DNA of 64,000 nt from Alcanivorax sp. (GCF_002733835.1 NZ_NVWY01000010.1:1-64000); one strand, 5' to 3'. Counted from the stretch's first letter, positions 24,038 to 34,288 are shown. Notes: generated by a model not told the origin, from the sequence alone. Made by a program: numbers and translations.

Positions 24038-25120
24038 TTAGCCTTCTAGGTCAATATTTGCACTATCGTCCAGTTTTTGCGCGCCACCGGGCATCAGGTC
24101 GCATTGCCGCAGGCGCTCCTGCCAGAGCGAGACATGGTGCTTGAGCGCCCGGTTTAACCGGGTTTGCAGGCCTTTATCAGAGAAATAATGCGCCAGCCAT
24201 TGAGCAAAGGCGGGGGGCGTGGGGCTGAGCAGTTGATCTATCTTCGCCAGGGCGTTGGCCAGTTGCTGGCGTTGGCGTTGTGCCTCCGCCAGGGCCTGTT
24301 GTACCCGGCTGCCCCAGATATTGTCCAGCACATTGCGCAGTTTTCGGGCCCGCGGCGTGGGCCGTCCTTTGGGGCAAAGCGCCACCGGATCAATATTTTC
24401 GAGCAAGGCATTGCCGCGCTCCAGCTCTCGCAGAGCCAGTGCCAGCCGCCGCAGCAATTGCCCGCCCACCTGGCTGTGGGCGATTTGCTGTAACCGGGCT
24501 TCCAGGCCGAACAGTTGCTCCGGGCTTGGCATGGCCTCGTTCTCAACCGGCGACTGGGCCAGTTGCGTCAAGCTCAGCAGAGCGGCCTGGCTGTCTCCGG
24601 CCAGTGCGGATGGAGACTGGCTGAAAAACTGGCGGAATTCCTCACTGGCGACCAGTGCGTTCCAGTACAGGGCCGGTAGTGCCGCCTGCTTCTCCGCTAC
24701 CACCTGTTCCAGCAGAGCCGTCAGCTCGGCATCATCCAGCTTGCCGTTTGCCAGACACAGGCGAGCACGTCGGATAAAGGTGACTTCATGTTTTAAACGC
24801 AGGGAGTCGGCCTGCAACTTGCCCAATATGCTATTGCGCTCGCTGATCAACGTCATCAGGTTGCAGTGGCGCAGCTCCAGGTACTCAAGCAGATTGACCC
24901 GCTGCTCCGGAATCGGTTGCTGGAGTTCCCGGTTACCCGGATAGACCAGCACCGGTAGCGGGGCCCGTTCCGGGACCGCTTGCCCTGACAATCGAGCCAG
25001 CCGTGACAGATAATCCTCCCAGCGGGCGTCATCGCTGTTGCCGGGTATCAGCCACCAGAGAGTGACAATCATCAGGGCAATAGTGATGATTATCAGGACT
25101 CCGTTTTTTGTTTTTATCAC
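24038..25120 (-). CDS. DUF3080 domain protein, membrane-anchored
   Basis: A 360-residue protein that I recognise as DUF3080, a family of unknown function in marine gammaproteobacteria. The GTG start at 25120 was chosen because GGAAG lies 6 bp upstream and it puts a hydrophobic segment right at the N-terminus (VLIIITIALMIVTLWWLI, about 7-24); a longer frame starting at 25213 is less likely. The rest is helical, with conserved-looking segments DARWEDYLSRLARL, VNLLEYLELRHCNLMTLISERNSILGK (split) and LAHYFSDKGLQTRLN, and should lie in the periplasm. It is divergent from the alpha-2-macroglobulin gene, with 141 bp between the starts. Confidence 0.7.
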   Translation of the reverse strand: MIKTKNGVLIIITIALMIVTLWWLIPGNSDDARWEDYLSRLARLSGQAVPERAPLPVLVYPGNRELQQPIPEQRVNLLEYLELRHCNLMTLISERNSILGKLQADSLRLKHEVTFIRRARLCLANGKLDDAELTALLEQVVAEKQAALPALYWNALVASEEFRQFFSQSPSALAGDSQAALLSLTQLAQSPVENEAMPSPEQLFGLEARLQQIAHSQVGGQLLRRLALALRELERGNALLENIDPVALCPKGRPTPRARKLRNVLDNIWGSRVQQALAEAQRQRQQLANALAKIDQLLSPTPPAFAQWLAHYFSDKGLQTRLNRALKHHVSLWQERLRQCDLMPGGAQKLDDSANIDLEG

Positions 25121-25261
25121 CGGATTCTTCCTTGAAACGGGGTTTATGGCTTGCGTCGCTCTTGCCGCCAGATTCAGCATGGAATGGTGACTGTTGCCGC
25201 ACGACTGTCCCATGTCTGTGGTATGTTTCCCACGTTAATCATTTTGCCGTGGAAGAGTCTC

Positions 25262-28200
25262 ATGCCAAGTCGGGGTTTGTCGTTTTTTCGTCTCTTGATG
25301 TTGTGGACTGTGCTGTTGATCGCAGCCTGTGATGATGCGGGTGATGCCAGCCGCAACGAGGAGGGCAACAGCGTTGCCGCTGAGCAAAACGACGCTGACC
25401 AGCAGGTATCTCCTCTGGATGATCGTTGGCAGACTCACCTGGCGGCCCTGCCGGCAGGCACCATCAGCGCCCGTGCGCCTTTGGTGGTGCGCTTTAATCA
25501 TCCAGTAGCCACCCCTGATCAACTGGACAAGCCTCAATCCGGGGTGGTGCGGCTGTTACCGGAAAGGGCGGTGACGGCGGTGTTTACCGCCGAAGACCGG
25601 CTGGAAATTCGCCCCTCCGAACCTCTGCCCGGCGGAGAATCGCTGACGCTGGTGTTGTACGCCCAGGGGCTTGCCAACGTGGACGATGCCTTGAGCCCTG
25701 CCGAATTTTCCCTGCAGGTGCTGCGCCAGCAGATGAGCCTGACGGTGGCGTCTCTGTTGCCCACGGACGATGGCAGCGAGATGGTATTGCGCGGCAGCCT
25801 GGAGACCCGCGATCTGTCGGACCAGGCTCACGTAGAGGCGGTACTGGATGCCCGCCAGAACGACAAGACCCTGACGATTAACTGGCAGCATGACAGTGCC
25901 GGCCTGCGCCATGATTTTTCGGTGAGCGGGATTGTGCGCGAACAGCAGGCCAGTGATGTATCACTGCGCTGGGATGCGGCGCCCCTTGGCGTGAACAACC
26001 AGGGCAACCGTCACTACACGGTGCCGGCACTGAAAAACTTCGCGGTAACCAATGTGCGGGCGGTCAGTTATCCCAAACCCCACGTCCAGGTGAATTTTTC
26101 CGAGGCCCTGAAAGCGACCCAGAACCTGAAAGGGCTGGTCACGTTGAATGGCAAGGCGCCCCGCGTGGAAGTGGATGGCAGCACCCTGCGCATTTATCCG
26201 CAGGATGAGCTGGAAGACGATGTGAAGCTGGTGATTGACGGCAGCCTGCGCTCCGCCAGCCAGGGTCGTCTGACGGACAAGCTGGAAAAAACCGTTACCC
26301 TGATGACCAGCAAGCCAGGGGTGCGTTTTGTCGGCGACGGCACCATCCTGCCCGATGGCAAACAACTCAGCGTACCGTTTGAAGCGGTGGGCGTGCACTC
26401 GGTGAAAGTGCAGGCGTTCCGGGTATTCGATGACAACATCGGCCGGTATCTGCAAGGCAGCGAACTGAATGAAGCCGACATGGATTCACGCAGCGGCCGC
26501 TACCTGTGGCAGAAAACCCTGACCCTGCCGGGTAATAGTGATGGCTGGCAACGCTACCAGCTGGACCTTACCGAGCTGATGGCCAAGCATCCCAATGGTC
26601 TGGTGCATCTCTCCCTGATCATCGACGGCGACGATATCAGCTACAGTTGCCCCGATGGTGCCCTGAAGAAAAAAACCACCTTGCCGGACAGCTACGAAGG
26701 CCCAGGGCAGGATCAGGATCGTTCTGATGTTTATCAGAATTATTATGCCGACGCGGGCTACCTGAGCTGGTACGAAAAAGACAATCCCTGCTCCGACAGT
26801 TACTACCAGTACAACGACCTGGCCAGCAGTACCCGCGCTTTCCTGGCCTCCAACCTGGGTCTGATCGCCAAACGCGGCCAAAACGATACCCTGCTGGTGG
26901 TGGCCACCGAGCTGGACAGCAACACCCCCGCCGAAGACGTGGTGCTCAAGGCCTATAACTACCAGCTGCAGCAGGTCGGCATGGGGCTTACCGATGCCGA
27001 GGGCATGGCCAGCCTCTCACTGGACGGATCCGCGTATTACCTGGAAGCGGTCAAGGACCGGGACAACGGCTACCTGAAACTGGCCCGCAACCGGGCCCTG
27101 CCCACCAACCAGTTCAACACCGGTGGCCAGCAAGTACGCGATGGACTGAAAGGCTTCTTCTACGGCGAGCGGGACGTGTGGCGCCCCGGTGATGACATTC
27201 ACCTGACCTTTATTCTGGAAGACCAGGACAACACCATCCCCGACGGCCACCCACTGATGCTGGACTGGTTTGATCCCCGTGGTAACAAGGTGAAGAGCTA
27301 TACCCTGGACAAGCCGGTGGGCGATTTTTATGCCTTCACACTACACACAGAAGAGGACGCGCCCACCGGCAACTGGCGTGCGGTGGCCCGGCTGGGTCAG
27401 CGTTATTTTGATACCCCGATCCGGGTGGAAGCGATCAAGCCCAACCGGCTGAAAATCGAGCTGGATCTGCCGGAAACGCTCTACACCAACCAAGCCACCG
27501 ACATCGGGCTATTTACCCAGTGGCTCAACGGTGCCACCGCCGCCAATTTGAAAGCCGATATGAAAGTGCGGGTGAGTGCGCGCACCACCCGTTTCGACGG
27601 CTACGACGCTTATCACTTCGACGATCCCACCCGCAAGCTCAGCAGTGAGCCGTTCACCGCCTTTGATGGCAACGTGGACGGGCAGGGCAACGCCACCGTG
27701 CCGCTCACGGTGAATGTGGAACAGACCCCGGGCATGCTGCGCGCCACCCTGACCACCCGCGTGTTTGAAAACAGCGGGGATTACAGTACCCAGATTCGCA
27801 GCGTGCCGGTGTACCCGTTCAAGCATTGGGTGGGCATGCGCATTCCCGAAGGCAGCGGCTGGGGCGGGGCGCTGTCCCGTGAAGGCCGGCATGCCATCGA
27901 CCTGATCAGCCTGGACAGCGACGGCAAGCCCGACGCCAGCCGGCCGCTGGATATCAGTGTCTACCAGATTGATTGGCGCTGGTGGTGGGACCGGGCCGGA
28001 GATGACCTGAGCAACTACATTAGTGACCCCAACACCAAACGCGTAGCCGATGCACAGATCACCACCGACGCAGAAGGCCGCGCCCAGTGGAATCTGAACG
28101 GCGAAGACTACGATTGGGGTCGCCATCTGATTCGCATTTGTGACCGGCAAAGCGACCACTGCACCGCACAAACCGTGTACCTGGGCTGGAGCTGGGAGCA

Positions 28201-30844
28201 GGCCAGTGGCAGCCAGGATGCGGCCACACGGCTGTCCCTGTCCGCAGACCAGGACCGTTACGCCGTTGGCGACACGGCCCATATTCAATTACCCGCTGTC
28301 GCCAAGGGCCGCCTGCTGGTGAGCCTGGAAACCGGCTCACGGGTACTGGATCATTACTGGCTGCCCGCCAACGGTGAAGCGCAAACCCTGGATATCCCCA
28401 TCACCGCCAATATGGCGCCTAATGTGTACGTGCATGTGGCGTTGCTACAGCCGCACAGTGGCCGCAACAACGACCGGCCCATTCGGCTCTATGGCCTGGT
28501 GCCGCTGTTGGTGGATGACCCGAATACTCGTCTTGCCCCGCAAGTGAGCGCCCCGGACAAGGTGAAACCGGAAGACACCTTTACCGTGAAGGTCAGTGAA
28601 CAGCAGGGCAAATCGATGACCTACACCCTGGCGCTGGTGGATGAAGGCCTACTTGGCCTGACCAACTACCAGACCCCGGATCCCCACGACAGCTTCTATC
28701 GCCGCGAAGCCCTGGGGGTGCTGACCTGGGATCTGTTCGACATGGTAGTGGGCGCCTACGGGGCAGAACTGGATCAACTGCTGGCACTGGGCGGCTCCGA
28801 CGGGGCCGACGATGGCCGGGAAAAGCAGCGTCGCCGTTTCCCGCCGGTGGTGAAGTTCCTGGGGCCGTTCACCCTGGAGGCCAATGAAACCGCCAATCAC
28901 GAGATTACCTTGCCGCCGTACATGGGCCAGGTGCGGGCCATGGTGGTGGCCGGTGACAACGGCGCCTATGGCAAGGCCGAAAAGGACATTACCGTCACCC
29001 AGCCGCTGACGGTGCTGAGCACCTTGCCACGGGTGCTGGGGCCGGGGGAAAGCGTGTCGCTGCCGGTGACCGTGTTTGTCACCGACGACAGCCTGAAAAA
29101 AGTCACCCTGACCGTGGACGCCGATGAAGACCTGTTCGAGGTGGAGCAGGGCAACGCCACGCTGACCTTCACCGGCCCGTCCGATCAGATTGCCATGCTG
29201 AAAATCACTGCCAAACAGCAGGTGGGTACCGGTGACATCACCGTCACCGCCAAAGGCGGCAAACATCGCGCCTCGGAAACCGTGCACCTGCCGGTGCGCG
29301 CGGCTAACCCGCCCACCACCCGCGATACCCGTAAAGTGCTGGCGCCCGGTGAAATCTGGGCGCTGGAATCGCAGCCCCATGGCATGGCCGGCACCAATAT
29401 CAGCACCATGGTGGTCAGTGCCTTGCCCGCCATGGGCCTGGAGCGCCGGTTGGACTACCTGCTGCGCTACCCGCATGGCTGCATCGAGCAGACCACCTCA
29501 TCGGTGTTGCCGCAGCTGTACCTGAATCAACTACTGCAACTGGATGAGCAGCAAAAGCAGGAGGTGCAGGACAACGTCACCGCTGGCATCGAGCGCCTCA
29601 AGCGCTTCCAGCTGGCCGATGGCGGTTTCAGCTACTGGCCCGGCCTGGCCAATGCCAGCGACTGGGGCACCAGCTATGCGGGCCACTTCCTGCTGGAAGC
29701 CAAACGGCTTGGCTACGCGGTGCCGGCCACCATGCTGGATAACTGGACGGCCTATCAGGTCCGCCGCAGCCAGAGCCTGGGCGATCGCCCCTGGCAGTGG
29801 AGCGCGGAAGCCTACCGCCAGTACACCCTGGCCCTGGCCGGCAAACCGCAGGTCGGTGCCATGAACCGGCTGCGCGAGCGGCTGCAAATGGCCAAGCCGG
29901 ATTACTCACGCAGTGCCAGTTATCACAGTGGCCGCTGGTTGCTGGCGGCCGCCTACCTGCAAATGGGCCTGGCCGATGTGGCGGCGGAGCTTACCGCCAA
30001 CGCTGCCGCTGATCTGGAATACGATGGCGCCAGTTACACCTATGGTTCCTTGCTGCGCGATCAGGCTATCCGCCTCACCGTGGCCGATGCCCGTGGTGAT
30101 ACCGCCGCGGCCTGGACCCTGGCGCAGGACATTGCCAGCCAGCTGTCTGCCGATCACTGGTACAGCACCCAGACCACCGGCTGGTCACTGATGGCCATGG
30201 CCCGCTATGCGGGCAGCCAGAGCGATGAGCAGGGCTATCAGTTTGCGATCCGTGAAGGCAAGCAGTCTTGGCAGGAAATAGCCGTCACCTCACCGGTGTA
30301 TCGCCAGGCACTGACCGATAGCGAATCTGCGCAAGCCTTCAGTGTTCGTAACGATAGCGAGCGCAAACTGTTTGTCACCCTGAGCCACACCGGCACGCCG
30401 TTGCCGGGTAACGAGCAGGCCAGCAGTGACGGGCTCAGTCTGACCACACGCTTCCTGGCCGATGGCAAACCGGTAAACCCGGCCAGCTTGCCCCAAGGGC
30501 AGGATTTTGTGGCCGAAGTCACCGTGACCAACACCGGTAACCGCACCCTGGAGAACCTGGCCCTGACCCAGATCCTGCCGTCCGGCTGGCAGATTACCAG
30601 CAGCCGGCTGGATGGCAGCGCCGACGACCAGGAGCGCGTCACGTACCAGGATCTGCGCGACGATCGTGTCATGCATTACTTCGACCTGAAGCCGGGCAAC
30701 AAGCACAGCCTCACCGTGCGCGTGGCGCTCAATGCCTCCTTCGCCGGGCGCTTCTACCTGCCCGCCTGGAACGTGGAAGCCATGTACGACGGCACTCGCC
30801 AGGCCCGCAGCAAAGGGCAATGGATCGAGGTGAAACGCGATTAG
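25262..30844 (+). CDS. Bacterial alpha-2-macroglobulin lipoprotein (YfhM type)
   Basis: A lipoprotein of 1860 residues. The start was set at the ATG giving MPSRGLSFFRLL, with GGAAGAG upstream and a lipobox LIAAC at residue 23. The two residues after Cys are Asp-Asp, which predicts retention in the inner membrane as for E. coli YfhM. Domains are a run of MG beta-sandwich domains, a bait-type region (about 1180-1200, KQRRRFPPV), the thioester motif HGCIEQ with Cys at about residue 1407 in an alpha/alpha-toroid TED domain (about 1370-1680), and a C-terminal receptor-like sandwich ending QWIEVKRD. It would trap proteases covalently in the periplasm. Its usual partner pbpC lies downstream, but REP units and a RAYT gene now separate them. 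Confidence 0.95.
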   Translation: MPSRGLSFFRLLMLWTVLLIAACDDAGDASRNEEGNSVAAEQNDADQQVSPLDDRWQTHLAALPAGTISARAPLVVRFNHPVATPDQLDKPQSGVVRLLPERAVTAVFTAEDRLEIRPSEPLPGGESLTLVLYAQGLANVDDALSPAEFSLQVLRQQMSLTVASLLPTDDGSEMVLRGSLETRDLSDQAHVEAVLDARQNDKTLTINWQHDSAGLRHDFSVSGIVREQQASDVSLRWDAAPLGVNNQGNRHYTVPALKNFAVTNVRAVSYPKPHVQVNFSEALKATQNLKGLVTLNGKAPRVEVDGSTLRIYPQDELEDDVKLVIDGSLRSASQGRLTDKLEKTVTLMTSKPGVRFVGDGTILPDGKQLSVPFEAVGVHSVKVQAFRVFDDNIGRYLQGSELNEADMDSRSGRYLWQKTLTLPGNSDGWQRYQLDLTELMAKHPNGLVHLSLIIDGDDISYSCPDGALKKKTTLPDSYEGPGQDQDRSDVYQNYYADAGYLSWYEKDNPCSDSYYQYNDLASSTRAFLASNLGLIAKRGQNDTLLVVATELDSNTPAEDVVLKAYNYQLQQVGMGLTDAEGMASLSLDGSAYYLEAVKDRDNGYLKLARNRALPTNQFNTGGQQVRDGLKGFFYGERDVWRPGDDIHLTFILEDQDNTIPDGHPLMLDWFDPRGNKVKSYTLDKPVGDFYAFTLHTEEDAPTGNWRAVARLGQRYFDTPIRVEAIKPNRLKIELDLPETLYTNQATDIGLFTQWLNGATAANLKADMKVRVSARTTRFDGYDAYHFDDPTRKLSSEPFTAFDGNVDGQGNATVPLTVNVEQTPGMLRATLTTRVFENSGDYSTQIRSVPVYPFKHWVGMRIPEGSGWGGALSREGRHAIDLISLDSDGKPDASRPLDISVYQIDWRWWWDRAGDDLSNYISDPNTKRVADAQITTDAEGRAQWNLNGEDYDWGRHLIRICDRQSDHCTAQTVYLGWSWEQASGSQDAATRLSLSADQDRYAVGDTAHIQLPAVAKGRLLVSLETGSRVLDHYWLPANGEAQTLDIPITANMAPNVYVHVALLQPHSGRNNDRPIRLYGLVPLLVDDPNTRLAPQVSAPDKVKPEDTFTVKVSEQQGKSMTYTLALVDEGLLGLTNYQTPDPHDSFYRREALGVLTWDLFDMVVGAYGAELDQLLALGGSDGADDGREKQRRRFPPVVKFLGPFTLEANETANHEITLPPYMGQVRAMVVAGDNGAYGKAEKDITVTQPLTVLSTLPRVLGPGESVSLPVTVFVTDDSLKKVTLTVDADEDLFEVEQGNATLTFTGPSDQIAMLKITAKQQVGTGDITVTAKGGKHRASETVHLPVRAANPPTTRDTRKVLAPGEIWALESQPHGMAGTNISTMVVSALPAMGLERRLDYLLRYPHGCIEQTTSSVLPQLYLNQLLQLDEQQKQEVQDNVTAGIERLKRFQLADGGFSYWPGLANASDWGTSYAGHFLLEAKRLGYAVPATMLDNWTAYQVRRSQSLGDRPWQWSAEAYRQYTLALAGKPQVGAMNRLRERLQMAKPDYSRSASYHSGRWLLAAAYLQMGLADVAAELTANAAADLEYDGASYTYGSLLRDQAIRLTVADARGDTAAAWTLAQDIASQLSADHWYSTQTTGWSLMAMARYAGSQSDEQGYQFAIREGKQSWQEIAVTSPVYRQALTDSESAQAFSVRNDSERKLFVTLSHTGTPLPGNEQASSDGLSLTTRFLADGKPVNPASLPQGQDFVAEVTVTNTGNRTLENLALTQILPSGWQITSSRLDGSADDQERVTYQDLRDDRVMHYFDLKPGNKHSLTVRVALNASFAGRFYLPAWNVEAMYDGTRQARSKGQWIEVKRD

Positions 30845-30858
30845 ACCCAAATGCTCAA

Positions 30859-31042
30859 TGTCGGCTTACGCCTTTAGGCTAAGCCGACCTACGGGCAGTG
30901 ACCAGGTGATATTTTGATGCCCTGTCGTAGGTCGTGTTAGGCGTAGCCGTAACCCGACATCCAGCCTCGTTGCTCGCAGCACATGCCAATGTCGGATTAC
31001 GGCTTGCAGGCTCTCTGTGCCCTTGGGTGAATCCGCCGTACA
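30859..31042. repeat. REP family 1 island upstream of the RAYT gene (three units)
   Basis: Three units: reverse short 30859-30892, forward short 30926-30960 (GTAGGTCGTGTTAGGCGTAG onward) and reverse long about 30991-31042 (contains CTCTGTGCCCTTGGGTGAA). The first unit starts 14 bp after the alpha-2-macroglobulin stop. The remaining 100 bp to the RAYT start show no gene. Confidence 0.9.
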
Positions 31043-31145
31043 CGGCGATGGCATTGCTTACGCTGGGTTGCGCGCATCCCTTCTCGTTTACCTCCTTCAT
31101 CGCGCCAATACTCGTCAATTCATGTACTGAAAAGACGGGGCTCAC

Positions 31146-31640
31146 ATGCATTACCGGCGCCATTACCTCCCCGGCGGCTGTTATTTCTTCACCGTGGTTA
31201 CCCATCAACGCAAACCGGTTCTGACCGAGCAACCCACGATCAATGTGTTGCGCCATGCCTTCCAATGGGTGCAAAAACGCCACCCCTTGCGCATCAATGC
31301 CATCGTTATCCTGCCGGACCATCTTCACTGCATCTGGACCCTGCCGGAAACGGACCATGACTTTTCAACCCGCTGGCGTTTAATCAAGGGAATGGTCACA
31401 AAACATGGCCAAATCAACACGCCGATCTGGCAAAAACGTTTCTGGGAACATACCCTTCGAGACGAGCATGATTTGCAAGCCCATACCGATTACATCTACT
31501 ACAACCCGGTAAAGCATGGTTACGTCCTTCAACCCGCCGATTGGCCCTACAGCAGTTTCCGCCGGGATGTGGCCCGTGGGTTGTATCCCGCTGATTGGGG
31601 AGGCAACCCGTTGTTGCCGGACAATCTCGGTAACGAGTAA
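31146..31640 (+). CDS. REP-associated tyrosine transposase (RAYT, IS200-like)
   Basis: A 164-residue HUH-type single-strand transposase of the REP-associated family. The N-terminus YFFTVVTHQRKPVLT is the classic start, the HUH motif is ILPDHLHCIWTLPE (about 58-71, His-Leu-His), and the catalytic Tyr lies in HTDYIYYNPVKHGYV (about 122-136), with WPYSSFRRDV after it. The gene has no IS ends of its own but is flanked on both sides by three copies of the REP family 1 repeat. That is the standard arrangement for a RAYT and the repeats it moves. It sits between alpha-2-macroglobulin and pbpC. The frame is intact with all motifs, so it may be active. Confidence 0.95.
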   Translation: MHYRRHYLPGGCYFFTVVTHQRKPVLTEQPTINVLRHAFQWVQKRHPLRINAIVILPDHLHCIWTLPETDHDFSTRWRLIKGMVTKHGQINTPIWQKRFWEHTLRDEHDLQAHTDYIYYNPVKHGYVLQPADWPYSSFRRDVARGLYPADWGGNPLLPDNLGNE

Positions 31641-31656
31641 GGTCGGATGTCGGACC

Positions 31657-31803
31657 GTAGGTCGAATTAGGCCGAAGGCCGTAATCCGACAGCCCAAGGT
31701 AGTGCCACGTCTAACCCTTGTGTCGGATTACGCCTTTAGGCTAATTCGACCTACATGCCGGCGCCTGACCGTAGGTCGTGTTAGGCGCAGCCGTAACCCG
31801 ACA
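31657..31803. repeat. REP family 1 island downstream of the RAYT gene (three units)
   Basis: Forward 31657-31691, reverse 31721-31754 and forward 31771-31803 units, all short form with GTAG heads. They begin 17 bp after the RAYT stop and end 30 bp before the pbpC start. Confidence 0.92.
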
Positions 31804-31832
31804 ATGGGACTGGTTCCGGGCTCTCTCCTCCA

Positions 31833-34154
31833 ATGAGTCTGCGGCACATCCTCCTGACCCTTCTAATCACCGCCGTGCCGGTGATGGCTGCACTGCAGTT
31901 CTGGCCGCTACCGGAGCGGCTCACGAACACCCCTTATGCCACCCTGATGCTGGATCGTAATGACCGCCTGCTCGGGGCCCGTATCGCGGCAGATGAACAA
32001 TGGCGCTTTGTGCCGGTGGAAACTCTGCCGGACAAATATCGCCGTGCCTTGCTGAGCTACGAAGACAAACGCTTCTTCGCCCACCCGGGTGTGGACCCAT
32101 TGGCCATTGCCCGTGCGGCCTGGCTTAATGCCCGCGCCGGGCGGGTGGTCAGTGGCGGCTCCACACTCACCATGCAGCTGGCCCGGTTGTTACGGGATGA
32201 TCCGCCCAGAACCCTATCGGAAAAGGCCCGCGAAGCGGTGCTGGCCCTGCAGCTGGAGTGGCATTTCAGCAAGGATGAGGTACTGATCGAGTACGCCAGC
32301 CGGGCTCCTTTTGGCGGCAACATCGTTGGATTGCGGGCCGCCGCCTGGCGCTATTTTGGCCGTGAACCGGCGGCGCTCAGCTGGGCGGAAGCGGCGCTGC
32401 TGGCGGTGCTGCCCAATGCCCCCTCGCTGATTCACCCCGGGCGGAACCGGGAGCGGTTGCTGGCCAAACGCAACACTTTGCTGAACGCTCTGCACAGCCA
32501 GGGCGACCTGTCGACGACGGACCTGAAGCTGGCCTTGCTGGAGCCCTTGCCCGATGCCCCCAGACCGCTCCCCGGCAGTGCCGACCACTTGCTTACTTCC
32601 CTCAGTGCCAGCAGCCCGCAGCACCTGTTTCACACCACCCTGGATGCGGACCTGCAACATCGCGTGCGCGAACTGGCGCGCCAGCATGGGCAGCGGTTAG
32701 CGGGGGAGGGGGTGCATAACGTGGCGGTGGTGGTGATCGATCACATTGATTTGGCCACTCGCGCCTATGTGGGCAACATCACCCACGGCGATGCCCATGA
32801 GTATGGCGCCGCCGTGGATATCGCCAGCGCCCCGCGTTCCACCGGCAGTGTTCTCAAGCCCTTGTTGTACGGACTCATGCTTGATGACGGCTTGCTGCTG
32901 CCCGATACCCTGGTGCCGGATCTGCCCACCAACTACGGAGGCTTCAGCCCGGAAAATTTCGACCATGCCTACCGGGGGGCGGTCCCTGCTCACCAGGCGC
33001 TCAGCCAGTCGCTGAACATTCCCGCCGTGCGCATGTTGCGTGAATACGGGCTGGGCCGCTTTCACAGCCAGTTGCAACGCATGGGCATGGGCACCCTGTT
33101 TCGCAGCGCGGAAGACTACGGCTTGACGCTGGTGCTGGGCGGGGCGGAAGGCACGCTTAGCGAACTCACCGGCATTTACGCGCGCCTGTTTGCCAGCGCC
33201 CTGCAGGCCCCGCCCTACCCGGTGGCGGTGCTGCAATCCGCCATGGCCGACCGCCAGCCCGGCGTGCCGGTGCTCAGCCCCGGTGCCGCCTGGTTAACAC
33301 TGGATGCCCTGCGGGACGTGGCCCGGCCCGGCACTGCACGGCAATGGCGGCTGTTCAGCTCCAGCCAGCCCATTGCCTGGAAAACCGGTACCAGCTATGG
33401 CCTGCGCGATGCCTGGGCCATCGGCAGTAACGGGCGCTATACCGTGGGGGTCTGGGCGGGCAACGGCAATGGCGAACCGGCACCCACGCTGGGCGGCGCC
33501 GCCACCGCTGCACCGCTGATGCTGGATGTATTTAGCCTGCTCGGGCCGGCCCGCTGGCCGGAACCGCCGTTGGCCGACCTGAAAACCGTGCGTGTATGCA
33601 GCGACGATGGTTATCTGGCCGGCGGACGTTGCCCCACGGTGGAGCGGCTGGCCCCACTGCACAGCCATTTTGAAACCGTGACGCCGTACCATGTGCGCGT
33701 GCATCTGGATAGCAACGGCCAGCGGGTGCATAGCCAGTGTGAGCCGGTCAGCGCCATGCGCCACCAGGACTGGTTTGTGCTGCCGCCAGGGCAGGCCTGG
33801 TTCTACCAGCGCCGCCACCCGCACTACCGGCCCTTGCCCGCCTGGCGGGATGATTGTCTGGCCGGCGCCAGGGCCATGAACAGCGAGCCGCCCATGGCGT
33901 TGATCTATCCCCATGCGGGCACGGCCATTTATATTCCGGTGGAACTGAATGGCCGCTTGGGGCGGGCGGTATTTCGTGCCGTCCATCAACGGGCTGACGC
34001 CACGCTGTACTGGCATCTGGATGCTGCTTATCTGGGCGAGACCCGGCATTTCCACGAATGGGCGCTCACCGCCGAGCCCGGCTGGCATACCCTGACACTG
34101 GTGGATGATCAGGGCTTTCGGTTAAAGCAGCGCTTCAAGGTGCTGGGTAAGTGA
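31833..34154 (+). CDS. pbpC: Penicillin-binding protein 1C
   Basis: A 773-residue bifunctional peptidoglycan synthase. An N-terminal anchor (about 5-22) is followed by a GT51 transglycosylase domain with EDKRFFAHPGVDP (about 75-87) and GGSTLTMQLARLL (about 107-119). The transpeptidase domain has SVLKP as the SxxK box (about 338), SLN (about 392) and KTGTSYG (about 516). The C-terminal biPBP_C domain is about 690-773. PbpC is usually encoded right after alpha-2-macroglobulin, and the pair is thought to repair the wall after protease or glycan attack. Here the two are about 1 kb apart, so they may no longer share a transcript. Confidence 0.95.
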   Translation: MSLRHILLTLLITAVPVMAALQFWPLPERLTNTPYATLMLDRNDRLLGARIAADEQWRFVPVETLPDKYRRALLSYEDKRFFAHPGVDPLAIARAAWLNARAGRVVSGGSTLTMQLARLLRDDPPRTLSEKAREAVLALQLEWHFSKDEVLIEYASRAPFGGNIVGLRAAAWRYFGREPAALSWAEAALLAVLPNAPSLIHPGRNRERLLAKRNTLLNALHSQGDLSTTDLKLALLEPLPDAPRPLPGSADHLLTSLSASSPQHLFHTTLDADLQHRVRELARQHGQRLAGEGVHNVAVVVIDHIDLATRAYVGNITHGDAHEYGAAVDIASAPRSTGSVLKPLLYGLMLDDGLLLPDTLVPDLPTNYGGFSPENFDHAYRGAVPAHQALSQSLNIPAVRMLREYGLGRFHSQLQRMGMGTLFRSAEDYGLTLVLGGAEGTLSELTGIYARLFASALQAPPYPVAVLQSAMADRQPGVPVLSPGAAWLTLDALRDVARPGTARQWRLFSSSQPIAWKTGTSYGLRDAWAIGSNGRYTVGVWAGNGNGEPAPTLGGAATAAPLMLDVFSLLGPARWPEPPLADLKTVRVCSDDGYLAGGRCPTVERLAPLHSHFETVTPYHVRVHLDSNGQRVHSQCEPVSAMRHQDWFVLPPGQAWFYQRRHPHYRPLPAWRDDCLAGARAMNSEPPMALIYPHAGTAIYIPVELNGRLGRAVFRAVHQRADATLYWHLDAAYLGETRHFHEWALTAEPGWHTLTLVDDQGFRLKQRFKVLGK

Positions 34155-34288
34155 GATGCTTCACGCAGGCATGCTACACGCAATCACGCCGGCCAATCCT
34201 TTGCGCGCCGTAAAACCGCACATCCACCGCGCCTTTTTGCCGTGAATCTGATAAACAAGGACTCTCAACGCAACGAACGGGGCCAAGG

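Noticed and set aside
30859-31803. A CRISPR array, because of regularly recurring short repeats
   Set aside because: Units alternate in orientation, spacing is irregular, there are no unique equal-length spacers and no cas genes; they are REP palindromes.
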